DNA from: Eretmocerus hayati
Taxonomy: Eukaryota > Arthropoda > Insecta > Hymenoptera > Aphelinidae
Assembly (NCBI GenBank): GCA_029851415.1
Contig: CM056743.1
Span: forward strand, 2,728,001 to 2,792,000
Reading direction: 5' to 3'
Length of the DNA: 64,000 bases
Under the pieces are notes generated by a model, which worked only from the letters and a program-made list of their open reading frames with translations, searched no databases and was not told the DNA's origin. Shown in pieces: positions 48,958 to 61,708 of this stretch. Each line of letters begins with the position of its first letter. Positions within the stretch are counted from its first letter, which is position 1. The position numbers and the translations under genes are program-made.

Positions 48958-51900
48958 AAGTATAGACAAGACGCTAGAAAAGCGGCGACATCTCGAAGCA
49001 ATAAAAATGAGCATATCGATGATGCCTTTGACCGACTTTTTCTCACACTTTGTGCAATACTACAGGCCTCATCTGATCAGCATGAAAAGAAAAAAGAAGT
49101 CAGCAATCCATCACGAACACTTTTGCTCTCGCATTTCCATACGAATACGAATGAAAATACACATTTCGAAATTCTTACTGCAGAAAATTATACGCAGTTC
49201 ATTCACCGCATACAAAATCTCATCAACAAAAAAATATATCATCGCATACTCGAGAAGTGGAAATTGTTCATTAAAAAAAAAACAAAGCGGAAATGGATCG
49301 ATTCGTAAAACAAATAACGCACCATTGCCCGATCAAATTAAAATCCATCCGGTCTAATATCCAAACCTTGACGGCAAGTGTAAATTTTATCCATGGTCAA
49401 ATACTATTTAGAAGGTCTGGGTTATTATCAAAGTCTATACTTCTGACACTACTCGGCCACTTTTCTCTTTAAATATCACAAAATCAAGCCCGAGTTTTCA
49501 AAGATATTCAATGTCAGAGAGTTTTGAACGCAAAAGTCTACCCAATGCCTTCAATACACTTCATAATGTATAAAAGTGTACGTATCCAATAATCCAGGTA
49601 AGTACGTATGCCAGACGGTCATCCTTTTTCTTCCTCGGCACGTCTTTTTTTATTTACACCATAAGATTTTTCGTTCGACTCTTATTTCTGTCACGGCCGT
49701 TCATCGACATGACGCGAGAGTTTGAATGTGAACAGCTTACGTAACATCTTCCACATTTCTTACACACACTTTTGTATATCTATGTATACTTGGTCAAGTT
49801 TCGACTTTTAGTGCACACGGTATAAAAGTACGCATGTAATTGTTCGCATGCACTACTACTTGTTGTCTCAAGACTAATAAGAAAAAAAAAAAAGAAAAAA
49901 AATTGAACGGAATGTTCCGAGGATGAACTGTCGCGACGTCGTGACATACTTTTTTAGACGGACGAACAGTATGTTATATCGAATCTTCACAGAATCGGTA
50001 TCTCGGATATACAAGTGTAAGGTTATAGGAATTATACTTGGGAATTTTTAATGAGAAAATTGATCGGAAATTTTATTCAAAATTAACATTCATGTGTACA
50101 AGCACGTGCTGAGCGCACCGGGTGCAAGTTAATCAAGTACACGATTCTTAATGATTTACATGGTGAATGCCGCGAGATATACTCGTTTTCAGATGCATAT
50201 ACAGTAAAATTATTCATCAAGAGATGGGAATTCACGATTACATCGCTCATCGTTATCAGCATTTCAATTCTTTCTGACTAAAATGCACCCGGTCGCCATA
50301 ATTTTTTTTTCTTTTGTCAATTTCAGTCAAACACATCCGAATTTCTAAATGTTCCTTTTTTTTCACGAGCTTAAAATTACTCATCTTAATAAAGAAGAAC
50401 AAGAAGCTTCCTGTTATCCGTACGGCTCAAACTTAAATCTCGCTAAATATGATAACCAGTCATCGTTTACTTCCGGGGATTAACTTATACATCCCTTGCA
50501 AAAAAAACAATCTTTTCGTCATCTCGAAATTTGTCAACAAAAAAAAAAAAAAAGGACGAATGAATGGCGGACAAAACCATAAGGCAACAAAGGATTTCTT
50601 GAGAGTGAGAAAAAGCGTAGACGGTAATGTATAATGCAATAACGCTATGTTTGCAGTGTCTGTGAGTGCGCGCAAGGATAATATAACGACAATGAATCGT
50701 ATTACCTTGAAGAAATTGTAAGTATCATACAATTAATGCTTGCAATTTTCACAGGCTCGACGACGAATTATAAAAGACTGAAGGCACACATATCGTTCGT
50801 ACATATATAATGATAATAATAATAATCTATGAGTATATAGTACGTCTTGAGAGCGTCAAGTGATGCCACACGTTATAATGTTAATGCATATGCAAGTCTT
50901 TAAATGCTTGAGACTTCTTATGGTCATTTATCCAAGACGCTCCTCCTTCAACTATTACGAGATATGTGTATAGGCTATATTAGCAATGGTATGCGCACGT
51001 GGCATGTCCATAACCTATCCAGCACGAAAGCAAATCTTATAGATTAACACCGATTTTATAACGATATCGATCTTTTATTTGCATTATCATCGCCTATGAC
51101 TTTTTCATCTAAACTAGCTTCAGTATAGTAGCGAGGATGACGATGGCAAGAATTTTTAATTTGGATGACAATTCGCAGATTTATACGCACCGTGCAACCA
51201 TCGTTATACAATTCTTTTTTTTTGTGCAACAAGGACTTTTATCTCGTACACGCGCCTTGCAATCTTGTGAGATTTTTTCATTTTTATTTAATTTTCGTAT
51301 GTGCTTACGGAAGTCGAGCAAAATTAGACTCTATACTTATATATAAATTGATATACACAGGCTCATAAAGATCATTCGAATGAGACACGGTAATAATTCG
51401 TCGGATCTCGATTGCTACTTCATTCATAGGTATATGAGTATCGTCAAACATCTCAATTTACTCGCGAGAAACGAGAAGAAAAAAATGATTATCAGGAACT
51501 GATTTGGATTTACGATGATTATACACGGATCCCGGCTGTGTTTTTTTTTTTTTTTTTTTTTTTTATACATGAGTATGGGGTAATTACACGCTGAAAAATT
51601 TCGAATGGTCGTTAAGTTGAAATTGATTGAGAGATTTTTTTTTTTCTCAAATTGATGATGATTGTTATGGTTTGTGGTACTCGCCCAGTGATCTGAGTAT
51701 TCAATGAAATATTTCGAGGTTAAGTGGAATTTCAATGGGTAGATTTGTAAATTTTTGTCAATCTATTTTCGGTATTTTTTGGATGAATTTGAACTCACGA
51801 GTTTGAAAAAGGTCGACAAACTCGTGACTAGAAAGAAAGTCATATATTGAGATGAGAGGAGATAATCGTCAAATGATGACGAGGGATGTCTAATTTCCAT

Positions 51901-53962
51901 TACAGGATCTTGAATCGGGAGAATTAGTTTTATTGTAGCAATGTTATTTCGGTATACACTAGCGCTTAATTTAGTCATGGATGGGCAAGATTTTTTGCGT
52001 CAAAGTCAATTCTTGTCTACGTGGACTTGACAACAGGCTAGACGAGATGTCACAGGATTTTTCAAACAGTATAATTGTATTTGGGGTCTCAAATCTCTAA
52101 TGCAGAAACGACATTTTCAGTAGCGAACATGGGTAATTGAGAAATAAAAATCGAAAAAGCAAGTCGTGATCTCGATCTCTTTTTTTACCGGATGTAATCA
52201 GCTCAATGACAAGATACTCAAAAAAAGATGATTTCCACATTTTTCCTCACAAAATTCGAAGCACAAATTGGAAGTAGGGTATATCTTTCCGTCTCCCTAT
52301 AATTACTTTTGCATTAAGAAATGAACGAAGATGAAAAGTAATAACTACTCTTTCTTGGGTTGAAATGGATAATTTTGTTGGTGCAGTCAGCCTCAAGAAA
52401 TAAAAATCATTTCTTGTATTTACTTACGATTCTTGATGTAGTTCTGCATTAAAAAGCACTTATACAAAACAGATAGAGCGGTAAAAATTGCTAAAGAGAA
52501 TATAATTTGACGTGTTTTATGGGTGTATCGTTATCGAGACCACAAAGAGAAATTTTTCGATGATATATACATGTGGTATATTTCAGAAAAAAGATTCCGA
52601 AATTCAAGCTGACCAACTTGTCTCGAACCTTTTCTGCCTTGTAACGTTCACGTAACAGCGAAACACACAAACCGAATGCAAATTTGTTCGTTAAGTTCAA
52701 ACAACACATCGTAAGTATATGGAACCTTTGTCTCGCGCTGCGAATTGCCATAAGCCCGTCAATCAGAGAATTTCCATGGTTCTAGAGAAATGCATTTCTC
52801 GATTTATTTTAACTGCATCTATTATATTATTAAATACAGTGAAAGGTAAGGGAACGAGTTGTGCAGACTTTAAAAATGGGATGAGAATTTAACGGTTTGC
52901 AAGATTTATTCGTATAGCAATTATGTAACCAACATCAGTTACAGATAGTATAGAGAAGCAGAAAATGGCAATTTCTATTCGTGACACTTCATCAAAATGA
53001 CGAGTAGGATTATCGTTCTGTTTGACTGTATACATACAGGAGTTCCTTTTGCGGGGCAATTTTACGATCTCGTGTAGTTCTAACTTGTAACCGGCATACT
53101 AGATAGCCAAGGGGTTTTCAAAATGTGACTGACACATTGGATCAGCTGTTACGTCAAGCCTTTGGTGCAGCTTACTCTTCAAGTTGTGTATGTGAAAATT
53201 TCTTTTCGTCATACTTGATCTGAATTTGATGTAGCAATACTAGAATAGTTTTTTTTTTTTCATTTCCTCGTGGACAATGCGAGTGCACATTGAAATCGTC
53301 CAAAGTTTTTCATGGCATTATTTTGAAGAACTCTTTGGTTTCTGGACTAAAATGTATCATTACATATGGGAAAATCGTTAAAACACTTGATAACTTCTAA
53401 ATTGGCTGAATTTTGGAAGAGTTTTGATATTTCTTCACATGCTTCACAAATTATCTCAAGTTGAGTAGAATAATCTGAAAGAGACACATCAATGACTAAT
53501 GTGCATCGAACAGAAGATGAGAGAGAAAAAAAACTCGAGGGTCAAACAAATTTACATTCTTTTCCTCGCCCATATTTTGCAGATTTTCTCGCAATTCTCC
53601 GATCACAATGAATTAAAAATGTTAAGAATCTGTCAGAAAGGAATTCCATTTTGAAAAATGTACGCTAAAATTTTGAGATCGAAGAAGATAAGTGACTCGA
53701 TGAGATACATTTCTCTTTTAATCATATCTTCATTCCAAAATGAAAAATAACATTCAAACCAGACCGAAGGACATTTGAGGCCTTAATGTTTTATCGTCCG
53801 AACGAATGTTGTTCAGGTCAACAGCGCACTATACTTTCGTGCAAACCCCATTTACTCTCACGATTAGTAAAAAATGTAACCCATGATAAGAAGATTAGAC
53901 TCCGTTCATTCATAATAGCCTCAACCATCTTTTTAGACTTGGCCAAAAAATATCAGTCATTA
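48958..53962. other. Gene-poor AT-rich DNA
   Basis: No recognisable gene or RNA. Homopolymer tracts occur at about 49891, 50539 (A) and 51540-51564 (T). Confidence 0.35.
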
Positions 53963-54760
53963 TACAGTACCGTGCAAAAATTCCTGAATGGGGGTATGAA
54001 ATCCTCTCTAGCAAAAAAGTCGATTGCTCGAGCCCAGATCAACGTAGAGGAATTTTGAAAAAGGCATCTTAATGATGAGAAAAAATCCTATTTCTTTGTG
54101 GTTTTTGATTTTACTCTCAGCCCATTTTGGTTCCTCAAATAGCTGAGGTAATTTCAAGGATTTCGAGAAAAAAACCGTTTTTACTCTATGGGCTGTAATT
54201 TGGACGCGGATAAAGATAGAACAATTTTACAAACAGCATCTTGAAGAGCGGAAAAAATGCCATTTGCAATAATTTTTCGATTATTTTTCAAGTCATGTGA
54301 ATAAGAGTGTGAGAGCTCTCAAAATAGCCGAAACCGTAGTTTTTTGCCATTTTTTGCTGTTTTTACACGTATTTTATTGAAAATCCGAGAATCTGGCTAC
54401 TTTGAGAGCTCTCACACTCTTCTTTGCACGCCGAAAAAAATAATCGAAATCTCATTGCAAATGGCTTTTTTCCGCTCTTCAAGATGCTTTTTGCAAAATT
54501 GTTCTATCTTTATCCGCGTCCAAATTACAGCCGACAGAGTAAAACCGGTTTTTTTCTCGAAATCCTTGAAATTACATCAGCTATTTGAGGTACCAAAAAA
54601 GGCTGAGAGAAAAATCGCAATCCATGAAAAGTTAGCATTTTTCCTCATCTTTAAGATGCTCTTTTCAAAATTCCTCTACGTTAATCTGGGCTCGAGTAAT
54701 CGACGTTTTTGCAAGAGAGGTTTTCAAACCCCCGTTCAGGAATATTTGCACGGTACTGTA
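53963..54760. mobile_element. 794-bp Tc1/mariner-type fold-back element, TA-flanked
   Basis: TA (53963-53964), then CAGTACCGTGCAAAAATTCC; the right end is TTTGCACGGTACTG followed by TA (54759-54760). The arms pair along nearly the whole length, about 365 bp each, for example GAGAGCTCTCAAA and TTTGAGAGCTCTC around the ~60-bp loop near 54362. The CAGT start and TA duplication fit a Tc1/mariner-type non-autonomous element. Open frames in it only reflect the arms. Confidence 0.82.
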
Positions 54761-56900
54761 AAAACCATCTATTTCCATATCTTCCTTAGACACAGTTCAT
54801 CGAATATTACTGGATATTTTTCTGTCAAAATAATTTTTCTGAATCAAAAGATTTTGGAAAAATATTTTGGAATCAGGAAGGACTTTTAAACTCTGAATTC
54901 AGTCAAATTAGTATGTGATGAATAAATTGGTCTGGCTTGGTACACCTGAAGAAAAATCATCATTGATGGTAAAAGATCCACAGTAATTAGGCAATAGCAA
55001 ATCACAGAAATCAAATCCTATGAAATCACAGATGGTATACTCAATCATCATAAGCACTTCCTTCTATTACAACGAGATTACATTTTCAACTAAATATTCA
55101 CTTATATCGATATGGTCAAGTAAAATCGACGAGGCCGAAAAAAAAGGAAGAGTGTAAGGACTAAGATAATATACTGAACCAAGGTAATTTATAACATTAT
55201 AGTTGCCACCGATGTCGCAAGATTCTCTCGTCTCGGAAGGAAGCGCCACTTAATTTTCACGCCACGCTCACGACACATCCTCGCAGCTCGAGCACCGCAT
55301 CAATGGGACAAGGTTGACCTCTCGAGTATTATTATAGGCACATAATGCTCAAGCAAGTCGCTTCAATTCAGTTGTACATCAGCGCACGAGTTCGAGGCTC
55401 CTCCATTTTTTTTTTTTTTTTTCATTTTTTTCCCGTATCTTTTCTACAGGTATAACCAAAGTCCCCATACTCAGACTTTCATACTCAAGATTTTACTATA
55501 CAGTCACACTCTTGTTTTTTTTTTTTTTTTTTATTACGATTGTATATTGACAGTAACGAATCGTACATTCATGCGTGGGTGCATGCGTAATAAATGGCCT
55601 ACGTGCGATTCAGAGTTAGCCGAATGAATGCATCACTCTGACAATGACTTTTTTTTTATCCATACGATTGTATTATAGTCTTCAGTATCGATCAGTGCGT
55701 GTCGTAGTCGTGAACCATCTCAATTTGGTTACATGTATGCAAAAGATAATGGTATTTCAATTATGAGTATATTACGCGAGAGTGCGTCGAAGGAAGTAAT
55801 CTTGCTAAAATACTCAGTGGCACAGAGTGAGAAAATCGATAAGGCGGAAAAAGTGCCGAGACGATTGATTCGTAATTCGAATACATGTCCGTTCGATCGA
55901 AACGTGACTAATTGCCGAATGGTGCAGTAGTAGTATTATATTAGAGGTAATTTCAGTGTTAATTACGGCTTTTCCTCATTAACAACGGTAATTAAAATTC
56001 ATCCAATCTTGAATTATATACCCACTCTTCTTATCGATGAGCTTCTAGATGTAATATCGGAGTCGATGATTTGACGAGATGAGAAGCTTCCGGTTTCCCT
56101 CGATGCATCATTAAACTTCTGAAAATTTTTGTTATTACAGACACCGATTAGCACGCGTCCGACAATCTATCTGATATACCTATAGATATTTATCTACTGT
56201 AGTAATTACTCCGAGTTTAATAAGTCTCTCCATAATAGTCATCGTGGGATTCTGCAGAAAGAAAAAAAATTTACAGGTAAAATACAAATTGAGTATTTGC
56301 TTGATGCTGCTGTTGCTTCTTTGGCTCTTTGTGTAACTAAACTTACATCATCGGTGAGCTATTTAAAATTACTGAGCTTGGTTGTATATAACTATAAGGC
56401 GTAACGCTTGTAACGATAATGATGAGAGGCAAAGTAATGTATGTACACAGAGCTTGAAAGATTTACGTGAATGGGTGCATGACCATTTTTATCTACGGTT
56501 AGCGATATTCTCAATATATAAGTATACAATGTGGGATTATTTTAAGAGTTGAGACTCGCAAATTGCTGAGGCAGCAAGAAAAAAAAATTGAATAAATTGT
56601 TCTGAAGATTTATTGTACAAGTAGACGAGATGATGTCATGAGTTATCGAGCTCGGTCACGTGCGATTATTATTGACAAAGATGTAAGGCAGTAGTTGAAG
56701 CAAATTGCTAATTTGAGATATTCAAATTTTGCTTAAATTAGAAACTGAAGATAAACTTTTTTGTTCCGACACACGCGTGCAATCACCTGAAATGAGTAAG
56801 TCGTTCGTGGATAACTGGTAGATAATATAATTCACGATGAATGCTCATGAAATACTCTTGCGCGGATCAGTACTTTTTCTTGAACTATTTTGTACTTATT
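54761..56900. other. Gene-poor AT-rich DNA
   Basis: T tracts at about 55407-55421 and 55514-55532. No supported gene. The open frame at 55733-55930 has no domain. Confidence 0.35.
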
Positions 56901-56919
56901 CCGGGGTATTGGATTAGGC

Positions 56920-57230
56920 TCAAAAGTAGGAACGTCGTTTTCCTAGAACGGTTCGGCTACGCGGATTCAATCATTGTGCGCGAACAACGAAGTCGAGTAC
57001 GCGAACTCCCCCTGAGAACTAGGGCTGAGAGCGGTTTCGTTTGGGTGCCGAACAGGTTGTTCCAAAGTGCCCCGGAGTCATTATTAGCGTACGCGAATTG
57101 GAACGCCAGTACGAAACTACACGTATTCGCGAGCGACATCGGAGGAAACTATCGGGATTCGCGTATGGAAACCGATCTGCGGATATATAATCACGTGCCC
57201 CGATTCGCGTATATCCGCGTGACATAGCCA
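56920..57230. repeat. GC-richer, diverged leading edge of the satellite
   Basis: CGTACGCGAA/CGCGTATGG-type words at about 56994, 57089, 57121, 57161 and 57206 resemble the satellite's internal motif but lack the regular 180-bp period. The open frame covering it (56841-57227) has no recognisable domain. Confidence 0.45.
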
Positions 57231-58800
57231 CTGTAAGGCACGCATACGCTGCCTATGGGATATACAAATTTGCCTATGGCCCCCCTTCTTCAAGAATTGC
57301 GTATGACAACCAATCCTTGAAGTTTCACGTGGGTTAATCAAGAAATGTAGATCCGCGTACGCGAATTCTCGTATGGGCTCGATTCTCCTAGGATTGCACG
57401 TGGCAACCAGTCGTTGAATTTATGGGTACTCTGAGCAAGAGATGTGGATTCGCGTATGCGGATTTGCATATGGACCCTCTTCTTCTACAATCGCGTATGG
57501 CAGCCAATTCTTGAGCTTTCGCGTACGCTGAGGGAGAAATGCCGACCTGCGTACGCAAATTTTCGTATGGGCTCGATTCTTCTAGGATCACGTGTGGCGA
57601 GCAATCCTTCAACTTTCACGTACGCTAAGCAAAAGATGTGGATTTGCGTATGACCGTCCTTCTTCTACAATCGCGTATGGCAACCAATTCTTGAGCTTTC
57701 GCGTACGCTGAGCAAGAAATGCCGACCTGCGTACGCAAATTTTCGTATGGGCTCGATTCTTCTAGGATCACGTGTGGCGAGCAATCCTTCAACTTTCACG
57801 TACGCTAAGCAGAAGATGTGGATTTGCGTATGACCGACCTTCTTCTACAATCGCGTATGGCAACCAATTCTTGAGCTTTCGCGTACGCTGAGCAAGAAAT
57901 GCCGACCTGCGTACGCAAATTTTCGTATGGGCTCGATTCTTCTAGGATCACCTGTGGCAAGCAATCCTTCAACTTTCACGTACGCTAAGCAAAAGATGTG
58001 GATTTGCGTATGACCGTCCTTCTTCTACAATCGCGTATGGCAACCAATTCTTGAGCTTTCGCGTACGCTGAGCAAGAAATGCCGACCTGCGTACGCAAAT
58101 TTTCGTATGGGCTCGATTCTTCTAGGATCACGTGTGGCGAGCAATCCTTCAACTTTCACGTACGCTAAGCAAAAGATGTGGATTTGCGTATGACCGTCCT
58201 TCTTCTACAATCGCGTATGGCAACCAATTCTTGAGCTTTCGCGTACGCTGAGCAAGAAATGCCGACCTGCGTACGCAAATTTTCGTATGGGCTCGATTCT
58301 TCTAGGATCACCTGTGGCAAGCAATCCTTCAACTTTCACGTACGCTAAGCAAGAGATGTGGATTCGCGTATGGCCCCCCTTCTTCTACAATCGCGTATGG
58401 CAACCAATTCTTGAGCTTTCGCGTACGCTGAGGGAGAAATGCCGACCTGCGTACGCAAATTTTCGTATGGGCTCGATTCTTCTAGGATCACGTGTGGCAA
58501 GCAATCCTTCAACTATCACGTACGCTAAGCAAGAGATGTGGATTCGCGTATGGCCGTCCTTCTTCTACAATCGCGTACGGCAACCAATTCTTGAGCTTTC
58601 GCGTACGCTGAGCAAGAAATGCCGACCTGCGTACGCAAATTTCCATATGGGCTCGATTCTTCTAGAATCACGTGTGGCAAGCAATCCTTCAACTTTCACG
58701 TACGCTATGCCAGAAATGTGGATCTGTGTACGCGAATTTTCGTATGGGCTCGTTTACTCTAGGATCGCGTATGACAGCCTATCAATGTACTTCCGGTTAT
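57231..58800. repeat. Tandem satellite, 180-bp monomer made of two ~90-bp halves
   Basis: TCTTCTACAATCGCGTATGG recurs at 57481 and exactly every 180 bp at 57661, 57841, 58021, 58201, 58381 and 58561. First and last units are diverged. In each monomer CGTACG/CGTATG/CGTGTG occurs at unit positions 14, 42, 70, 84, 111, 139 and 167, a ~28-bp rhythm with one half step. Because 180 is divisible by three, open frames cross units (such as 58287-58802), but most units carry an in-frame TGA, so coding is unlikely. Confidence 0.95.
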
Positions 58801-58935
58801 AGTACCCGAACGAAACCTAACTGAGCCCAAGTTCTTTGGGCGAATTCATCATTCGCGCGCGATAGTTAACTCCGCGTAACCAAACTATTTCTAAAATGCA
58901 GATATATCGGAAGAGACTTTCCAGTCGGACCCAAC

Positions 58936-58969
58936 GGTGGCTCCCGTCTCAGCGAACGTGTTGATTGAA
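58936..58969. mobile_element. Solitary piggyBac-like terminus related to the MITE at 11481
   Basis: Read on the minus strand it gives AACACGTTCGCTGAGACGGG and GCCACCGTTGGGTCCG, closely following the right end of the 11481-11730 element. The TTAA is mutated (TCAA). It sits about 140 bp beyond the satellite, and no matching left end was found. Confidence 0.55.
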
Positions 58970-59241
58970 AATTATCGATAAAATTATTCAAATGATGCAG
59001 AAAGTTCAAGAAACCATCGATATATGATGAATCAATATCGAGTAAAAAATTCTGTCCGATAGATTTGAACCGTGGTCATCATTTCGTTCTTACACGAGAT
59101 CTTCTCAGAACCAATTAAAAATTTATGGGAATACCGGAAGCAAATCACGAACATATTCCAGAATTTCATGATATATCAGATCCAGCAAGACGATTTCTCA
59201 AACTTAAACAGAAGCAATTCGCATGCGAAATAGTGTTTTCT

Positions 59242-59578
59242 ACTAACAAGGAGAGGACCAGGTGTTTGGATCACCAGTCGTATACAAAATTTTTTCACAG
59301 TTTTGTATTCCCTAGAACATGAAGAATCCAGAGTAACTCCGTCAAATAGGCCCCCTGTTCGAAGCTACAATCTATGACATTAGCATTACTGATAATAAGC
59401 CCATGTTGATGAATGATACATATAGATTTACTGCTAATGTTTTTTCTTGTAGCTCCGAACAGAAGGCTCATTTGACGGAATTACTCTGGATTCTTCATAT
59501 TATAGGTGACACAAAACTGTAAAAAAAATTTTTGGAAATGATTGGAGACCCAAACACCTGGTCCTTCTTTTGTAAGTT
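59242..59578. repeat. Short fold-back element
   Basis: AAGGAGAGGACCAGGTGTTTGG on the left and its diverged complement on the right, with inner arm ATGAAGAATCCAGAGTAA mirrored at about 59480-59497. The axis is near 59410. Arms are about 150 bp and about 80% identical by eye. Confidence 0.7.
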
Positions 59579-61599
59579 GATCGAACGGCAATTCTACCCC
59601 TATATCCCAAGGTCAACCAACGTCTAATTATTAATGAACTCACAAACGACATAGCGGTATCTCTATAGACGTACATAGTCACACTTTCAGTTTCCTATTC
59701 GCATTGTTCAACGGCATTAAATTAAGTGTCCATGATCCATTAATCCCGTAAGTTTACGCACGACTCTGTAAATTTTCAATGCACAACCGAATCATCGCGT
59801 CTCATTCCCACTCAATTGAGAATCTTTTTTATCTACCATATTCACAGATACTTGAATGCTCATATAATATGAAAACCGTGAGAGAATAGAACAATAATCG
59901 TTTCCTCTGTCGAATAGGCAACAATAAAGCTATAGCCAAGATCGCATATCTAAGACAAAAATCGCAGTGAGTACCGCTCAAGATGACCATACGTAACGCA
60001 CAAAGTCAGACAAGATAAAGACTCTGCGCGACTTTATTCTGAATATACCTACCTAACTCTTATAGACTCTGACGTCTAATTATTTAATTGCACGTGGATG
60101 ATCGTAAGCAAAGACAGCCGATCTTGATAAATCATCAAATCGACAATAACGGCTATGGGAAATTAACTTATAGGTACACCTTCGTCACTCTGCACCTGCG
60201 TAACTTTTACAATAAGACAACTCAAAGACTTTACCGTATATATTCAATACCTATCGAGTAATAAGATTGATGCAACGTTGAGTATAAGTTTGAACATCTC
60301 AAGCAAGGCAGCGATTATACTTGAATTGAAATGCTTACATTCAAATTATTACGATAAAGAAAAATCCATACCCTATGGGCGTTTTTCGCATCGTAAGAGG
60401 ATTGGAATTCCGCACGTCACATCGACAGATAGTACATGATAACCTCTACTAGCGTATAATGTACCACGGTACATGTTTGAGAGGACAAAGACTCTCTTGA
60501 AGTATATAGTAAACGCAAAAAGTTGCGAACGAGCCAAGTAAGTGTATAGATACGCAAGTACCGGTATTTTCTGTGCGTCAGATATATAACACACGCCTTT
60601 CCCTTATATACCACGATTCAGATATGTAGTATGTCTATGTGGCAATTGCATCTACGATGCTATGGACCAAGGATACATAGATATATGTATATTATATATA
60701 GAGTGCTGTGTAAGTACTCTGATACATTAGCCCCGAGGCCTTGATCTTGCACCGCCAACTCGAGTATTATACGCGCGTCACAATGCGGATTCCATCAAGC
60801 ACAGGATGTGACGTATTGCGATTTTATTGAGAGAATGGATATTAGAGTCTAAGAGAGACACCTCATCTGAATTGATGGGGATGAAGGGAGGATTGAGAAA
60901 TTTTTCTCAGAATTATAGTGGTGGTTGAGTCGGTAAGCTTTTGTTTCTGTAATTTACTGTATAGTTATTAATTTTGCTTTGGTTGGTAAGAGAGAAGCTA
61001 TGAAATGAGGATATTTCATTCTGAGCCCAAGAGTTTACAAATTTAGTATTATTGAGATGAGGTGGTTGATCTCATGGATCAATTGTTGGATGATATGTTT
61101 GAGGTAGTATTATCGTTTTGATAATATTTAAATGTGTGTATGAAGAATTTTTGAAAATCATCTACTACCATGACCGGCAAATGCAAAAGGAAATTCAGAG
61201 ATGATCTTTTTCAAATGAACTTGGACCACTTTGAACGTAGCCAAGCAAAAGTTGAAAATAGCGATAGGATAGTATGTGCCAAGATTTTATTCCATTTATA
61301 TGCAAGGGTGTAAGGAATTTTTTGAGCATTCCGATGATGGATTTCCGGACCGAGTCGCAGGCGAGGGTCGGAGTCATCAAGAGGATGTGAAAAATAGGTT
61401 TCTTGATACACTGTGCGTGAAAGTGTACTTTATTGCGCATAGTTTGCCAATAAGGAACTTGCATGGAAAAAAATTCGGCTTGCTTTTGATCTAAATCTGA
61501 TTATTAGGGTGTGTGTAGACTATCTACAAAAGTTTGGGCTGAAAATATGTCGTCAACATTAAAGAATTTCAGGTTAAAATCGTTGAAAAATCGTAATTA
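59579..61599. other. Gene-poor AT-rich DNA
   Basis: No recognisable gene. Short TATATA stretches occur near 60680-60700. Confidence 0.35.
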
Positions 61600-61708
61600 T
61601 TAGATTCGCGCTCAAACGATTTTGATTGGTCAGACAATCGTGACGTCACGATTGCCAGGGTGCTGAACCAATAGGAATCGTTCAGACTCTAATCCCATGT
61701 TAATTTGC
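61600..61708. promoter_or_regulatory. Nested palindrome centred on a CRE, with flanking CCAAT boxes
   Basis: A perfect 20-bp palindrome CAATCGTGACGTCACGATTG (61635-61654) contains the CRE/ATF site TGACGTCA. It is flanked by inverted CCAAT boxes (TTGATTGGTCAG and CTGAACCAATAG), and weaker pairing extends to about 61600 and 61708. CpG-richer sequence follows to about 61770. It could be a promoter or a small inverted-repeat element that happens to carry these sites. Confidence 0.45.

Noticed and set aside
58287..58802. 171-codon open frame with 60-residue repeats
   Set aside because: Follows from the 180-bp satellite period being divisible by three; most units have an in-frame stop.
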